The position numbers were made by a program, and so were the translations under genes. A stretch of DNA of 64,000 bases from Deltaproteobacteria bacterium (GTDB lineage Bacteria > Desulfobacterota > Desulfobulbia > Desulfobulbales > Desulfocapsaceae): assembly GCA_026388715.1 (NCBI GenBank), contig JAPLJF010000002.1:43305-107304 (forward strand), in the 5' to 3' direction. Below are positions 60,432-64,000 of this stretch, in pieces; within the stretch, counting starts at the first letter, position 1, and every line of letters starts with the position of its first letter. A model generated the notes under the pieces. It saw only the letters and a program-made list of their open reading frames with translations, was not told the origin of the DNA and did not search any database.

Positions 60432-61841
60432 TCACACAATGAACGATTGCAACGATTCAGGGATCACCACGTTCTTCAGACCCAGTTCGGTCTGGAGATC
60501 ATGGGCCAGGGTCTGGGATGCCTCCTCTTCGCCGTGGACGATGAAGGTCTGTTCCGGTCTTTTTTCCATCACCCGCACAAAGTCCATGAGCCCATCATGG
60601 TCAGCGTGGCCACTGAAGCCGGTCTGGATTTCAACGTGGGCCTTCATCTGAAATTCCTCTCCAAAGATGCGCACGATCTGCTCTTTTTCGACAATCCGGC
60701 GGCCAAGGGTATTCGGGGCCTGCCAGCCGGTAATGAGAATCGTATTACGGGGATCCTCGATGCGGCTGCGTAGATGATGGAGGATGCGGCCGCCCTCCAT
60801 CATGCCGCTGGCGCTGATGATGATCATCGGGCCTTTCCTCTCGTTCAGCGCCTTGGACTGCTCAACCGACTGGGTATACTGAAGCTTATCAAAACCAAAG
60901 GGATTGCTGTTGTTGTCGGCCAGGATAAAGGCCAGGATCTCGGCATCATAGACCTCGGGATGGAGCTTGAAGATATCCGTGGTCCGGGTGGCCAGGGGGC
61001 TGTCCACAAAGATGGGCAGCTCGGGGATGGACCCGCTGCTGTGCAGTTTATGGAGGGAATAGACCAGCTGCTGGGTCCGGCCCACGGCAAAGGCGGGAAT
61101 CAGCAGGGTGCCGCCGCGCTGCACGGTCTGGTTGACGATCCGTTCCAGCTCTTTTTCCGTTTCCAGGTACGGGGGGTGAGTGCGGTTGCCATAGGTGCTC
61201 TCCATGATCAGGATGTCGGCGCCGGCGGTAAGCGGAACAGGGTCGCGGATGATGGGAATACCCGGCCTGCCGATGTCGCCGCTGAACACCAGGCGCCGGG
61301 CCTTCCCGGTGTCCTGGTCATCAATATCAAGGATGACATGGGCGCTGCCCAGCATGTGACCGGCATCCATCAGGGTCAGATGCACCCCTGGGAAAAGCTG
61401 GTGGCGGCGATTATAATTCAGGCCCACGAACTGCGCCATGCTCCTGGCCACATCTTCCTGGGTATAGAGCGGCTCAAAGGGCATCTGTCTGTTTTTCTGG
61501 CGTCGTTTATTGACGAATTCCACATCCTTTTCCTGGATAAAGGCGCTGTCCATGAGCATGACGGCACACAGATCACGGGTGGCGGAGGTGCAGATAATAT
61601 CACCGCGGAAACCGTTTCTGACCAGACAGGGGATGCGGCCCGAGTGATCGATGTGGGCATGGGAAAGGATGAGGGTATCGATTTTCTTGCCCTGGCAGAA
61701 TTCGCTGCGGTTCCGTTCAAATGCCTCTTTGCGTTTCCCCTGATAGAGACCGCAGTCCAGCATGATTTTTCTGCCGTTAATCTCAAGAAGATGCTGGGAG
61801 CCGGTAACGGTCCGGGCGGCCCCGTGGAAGGTGATTTTCAT
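60432..61841 (-). CDS. MBL-fold/beta-CASP metallohydrolase (RNA-processing family)
   Basis: LSHAHIDHSGRIP, SGDIGRPGIPIIRDP, MESTYGNRTHP, SASGMMEGGRILHHL, FSGHADHDGL. Confidence 0.95.
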   Translation of the reverse strand: MKITFHGAARTVTGSQHLLEINGRKIMLDCGLYQGKRKEAFERNRSEFCQGKKIDTLILSHAHIDHSGRIPCLVRNGFRGDIICTSATRDLCAVMLMDSAFIQEKDVEFVNKRRQKNRQMPFEPLYTQEDVARSMAQFVGLNYNRRHQLFPGVHLTLMDAGHMLGSAHVILDIDDQDTGKARRLVFSGDIGRPGIPIIRDPVPLTAGADILIMESTYGNRTHPPYLETEKELERIVNQTVQRGGTLLIPAFAVGRTQQLVYSLHKLHSSGSIPELPIFVDSPLATRTTDIFKLHPEVYDAEILAFILADNNSNPFGFDKLQYTQSVEQSKALNERKGPMIIISASGMMEGGRILHHLRSRIEDPRNTILITGWQAPNTLGRRIVEKEQIVRIFGEEFQMKAHVEIQTGFSGHADHDGLMDFVRVMEKRPEQTFIVHGEEEASQTLAHDLQTELGLKNVVIPESLQSFIV

Positions 61842-61916
61842 GATTTCCTTTTGTTTTTTGCTTTGTTGATCATGGACAAGATGTCCTTGTTTCCTCAGGT
61901 CAGAGAGAGTTTCAGG

Positions 61917-64000
61917 TCAAGATCCAACTGTTGGCAGGTCGGTTTCATGTGCTGGTATTGTTGAGCTGGTTACCGTTTGCAAGGTGCGGAGCGCTTCGTC
62001 AAAATTGAATCCCTCAATCTGGTGCGAGAGTTCATTGAAGTGTGCCCCGAGCGCGGCATGTAACAAAGGGGCCGATTCCCGTAAAAGCAGATTGGCGCGG
62101 CCGTTGTTTTCCGCCAGCAGTCCCTGCAATTCGGTTACAATCTGTTGCAGACGGACCGGATCCGGTTGGGCGATGTCTGGGGAGTCCTTTTTTGTCGCTC
62201 CTGTGCCGTCCTTGGCACCCGCGACACTGGGCCATCCCTGGCCTGCGTCTTCCGGTAAGGCAAGAATTGCTGCGGTCAAGAGTGCCTGTTCCTGGGCAAG
62301 GGCCTTGGTCAATGGCTCGGTTTCGCTGGCTGGCTGTTGCGCCCTGAGGGCGATTTCCAGTTGGGCCGCCAGGTCCCGAACCCTGTTTGCCCCCATGGTG
62401 GCGGCAACCCCTTTGAGGCCATGGGCAAGATCCCGGCCTGCCTGGAAATTACCGGTGGTCAGCAGTTCAGTGATCCGGGCGGCATCATCCCTATGGGACA
62501 GGGCAAACTGGCGGAGGAGCTGGACGTATATATTTACATCACCGCGCAGATTGGTCAGACAGAGCGTTAGATCGAGATCAGGAATATGTCCTAACAGCTC
62601 GTGCCAGTCCCTGATCTCTGGGGTCAGGGCATCCTGGGCCAGAGGAGCGGGGGCGGGGAATGTCTGTTCCGGCAGCCATTTCAACAGGGCGGCAAATAAT
62701 ATCTTCGGGTCCACGGGCTTGGCGATGAAGTCATTCATGCCCGCCTCTATACAGATACGGCGGTCTTCATCGAAGGCGTTGGCGGTCATGGCCAGGATCG
62801 GCAGCTTCGTTCGGTTCGGCAACTCGCGAATCAACCGCGTTGCCGTCAGCCCATCCATCTCCGGCATCTGTATGTCCATCAGGATCAGGTCGTAGGCGGT
62901 GATGATGGTTTTCTCCACGGCTTCGAGGCCGTTTTGTGCGGTGTCCACTTCAAGGCCAGCCCCATGCAGCAGTTCCAGGGCCACTTCCCGATTGACGGCA
63001 TTGTCTTCGACCAGCAGCAGACGGGCGCCACCATGGCATCGACGCAATGTCGCCTCGATGTTCCTCTCGGTCACGGTTGACGTCGAATTCATGATCCCGT
63101 GGCCTCGGCTGAGTCTGGCGGTGAACCAGAAGGTGCTGCCTTGGCCCAGTTCGCTTGCAACACCTGTCTCGCCCCCCATCAGATGTGCCAGCCGGGAGGT
63201 GATGGCCAATCCAAGACCGGTGCCGCCATACTTGCGGGTGGTTGAGATATCCGCCTGTTCAAAGGCCTGGAACAGAATGGGCAACTGCTCGGCAGCGATG
63301 CCGATTCCGGTATCCTGGACCTCAAAATGCAAATGGATCTCGTTGTTGGTTTCTTCCAGAAGAAGGGCGCGCAGGGCAATGGAACCGTGTTTTGTGAACT
63401 TGACGGCATTAGCGGCGTAGTTAAGCAAGGCCTGACCGAGCCGGGTTGCGTCGCCCCGCAGCCAGCGGGGGACATTATCCGTGTCTACAGTGATGATTAT
63501 CCCTTTGCTCCTCGCCTGTTCCGCGATCAGGGAGTGGACATGGTCAAGGACAGCATCGAGGGAGAAGTCCGTCACCTCCAGTTGCAGCCGACCGGCCTCA
63601 ATCTTGGAGAGATCGAGGATGTCATTGATGATGGTCAGCAGATGGTGAGCGGCGGCGGTAATCTTGGCCAATTTATCCTGCTGTCCTGGATCGTGGTTGT
63701 CGCGTTGCAGCAGATGGGTCAATCCGACAATGGCGTTCATGGGGGTACGGATTTCATGGCTCATGTTCGACAGAAACTGCTGTTTTGCCTTTACTGCGCT
63801 TTCGGCCGTTTTTGTTGCACTTTCTGCATGTGTTTTTGCCTCCTCCGCAATCGAAGTTGCCAGTTCGGCAAAAACAATGGCCTCTGTAAGTTCCTTTTCA
63901 ATTCTTTTTTGATCCGTAATGTCCCTTCCTACAACCACCGCACCAAGCACATTCCCCTGGTCATCCTTATAAACCGAGCCATTAAATAACACTTCGGTTA
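61917..64000 (-). CDS. Hybrid sensor histidine kinase (PAS end, HisKA, HATPase, REC, Hpt), 5' end beyond window
   Basis: [59 protein letters not shown], Hpt [15 protein letters not shown]. Confidence 0.95.
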   Translation of the reverse strand, partial: TEVLFNGSVYKDDQGNVLGAVVVGRDITDQKRIEKELTEAIVFAELATSIAEEAKTHAESATKTAESAVKAKQQFLSNMSHEIRTPMNAIVGLTHLLQRDNHDPGQQDKLAKITAAAHHLLTIINDILDLSKIEAGRLQLEVTDFSLDAVLDHVHSLIAEQARSKGIIITVDTDNVPRWLRGDATRLGQALLNYAANAVKFTKHGSIALRALLLEETNNEIHLHFEVQDTGIGIAAEQLPILFQAFEQADISTTRKYGGTGLGLAITSRLAHLMGGETGVASELGQGSTFWFTARLSRGHGIMNSTSTVTERNIEATLRRCHGGARLLLVEDNAVNREVALELLHGAGLEVDTAQNGLEAVEKTIITAYDLILMDIQMPEMDGLTATRLIRELPNRTKLPILAMTANAFDEDRRICIEAGMNDFIAKPVDPKILFAALLKWLPEQTFPAPAPLAQDALTPEIRDWHELLGHIPDLDLTLCLTNLRGDVNIYVQLLRQFALSHRDDAARITELLTTGNFQAGRDLAHGLKGVAATMGANRVRDLAAQLEIALRAQQPASETEPLTKALAQEQALLTAAILALPEDAGQGWPSVAGAKDGTGATKKDSPDIAQPDPVRLQQIVTELQGLLAENNGRANLLLRESAPLLHAALGAHFNELSHQIEGFNFDEALRTLQTVTSSTIPAHETDLPTVGS

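Noticed and set aside
60774-61964. 396-aa plus-strand ORF
   Set aside because: Fully antisense to the beta-CASP metallohydrolase; no protein family signal
1-64000. CRISPR arrays, rRNA operons
   Set aside because: No regularly spaced direct repeats and no rRNA-like conserved stretches were found by reading

Overview
This 64 kb bacterial window has no rRNA, tRNA or CRISPR array that I could recognise. Taxonomy is an inference only: gene content suggests a sulfur- or redox-active Gram-negative, possibly Desulfobacterota. It divides into four parts. (1) About 0.7-13 kb, all minus strand: an array of mostly exported redox/sulfur proteins (SorA-like sulfite oxidase, two mono-heme cytochromes, two SoxB/UshA-like phosphoesterase paralogs, three exported DsrE-like proteins, a multiheme cytochrome, an orphan ModA-like binding protein). 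(2) About 13-32 kb: a heavily rearranged oxidative-stress island with three Fe/Mn superoxide dismutases (one with a Tat signal), KatE plus a second catalase-like lipoprotein, two di-heme peroxidase-family proteins (one fused in a single ORF to a TsdA-like thiosulfate dehydrogenase), PfpI, YihY and haloperoxidase-type hydrolases, with many truncated or chimeric gene remnants and IS/integrase scraps. (3) About 34.6-50.5 kb: a more ordinary core region with a complete zwf-pgl-edd-eda Entner-Doudoroff cluster, two beta-carbonic anhydrases, nadB, FabH-like, AMMECR1, M23 peptidase and ABC-F genes. (4) About 50.6-64 kb: a small AT-rich accessory patch (GIY-YIG), then slipin, HIT, cmoAB, B12-radical SAM, mobB, a beta-CASP metallohydrolase and a hybrid histidine kinase cut by the window end. 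Best candidates for something undescribed: the peroxidase-TsdA tetraheme fusion inside the duplicated ROS island, the secreted DsrE/SoxB-like/SorA array, and a 180-bp non-autonomous element with 18-bp inverted ends and 3-bp TNA target duplications, present as two complete and two truncated copies.
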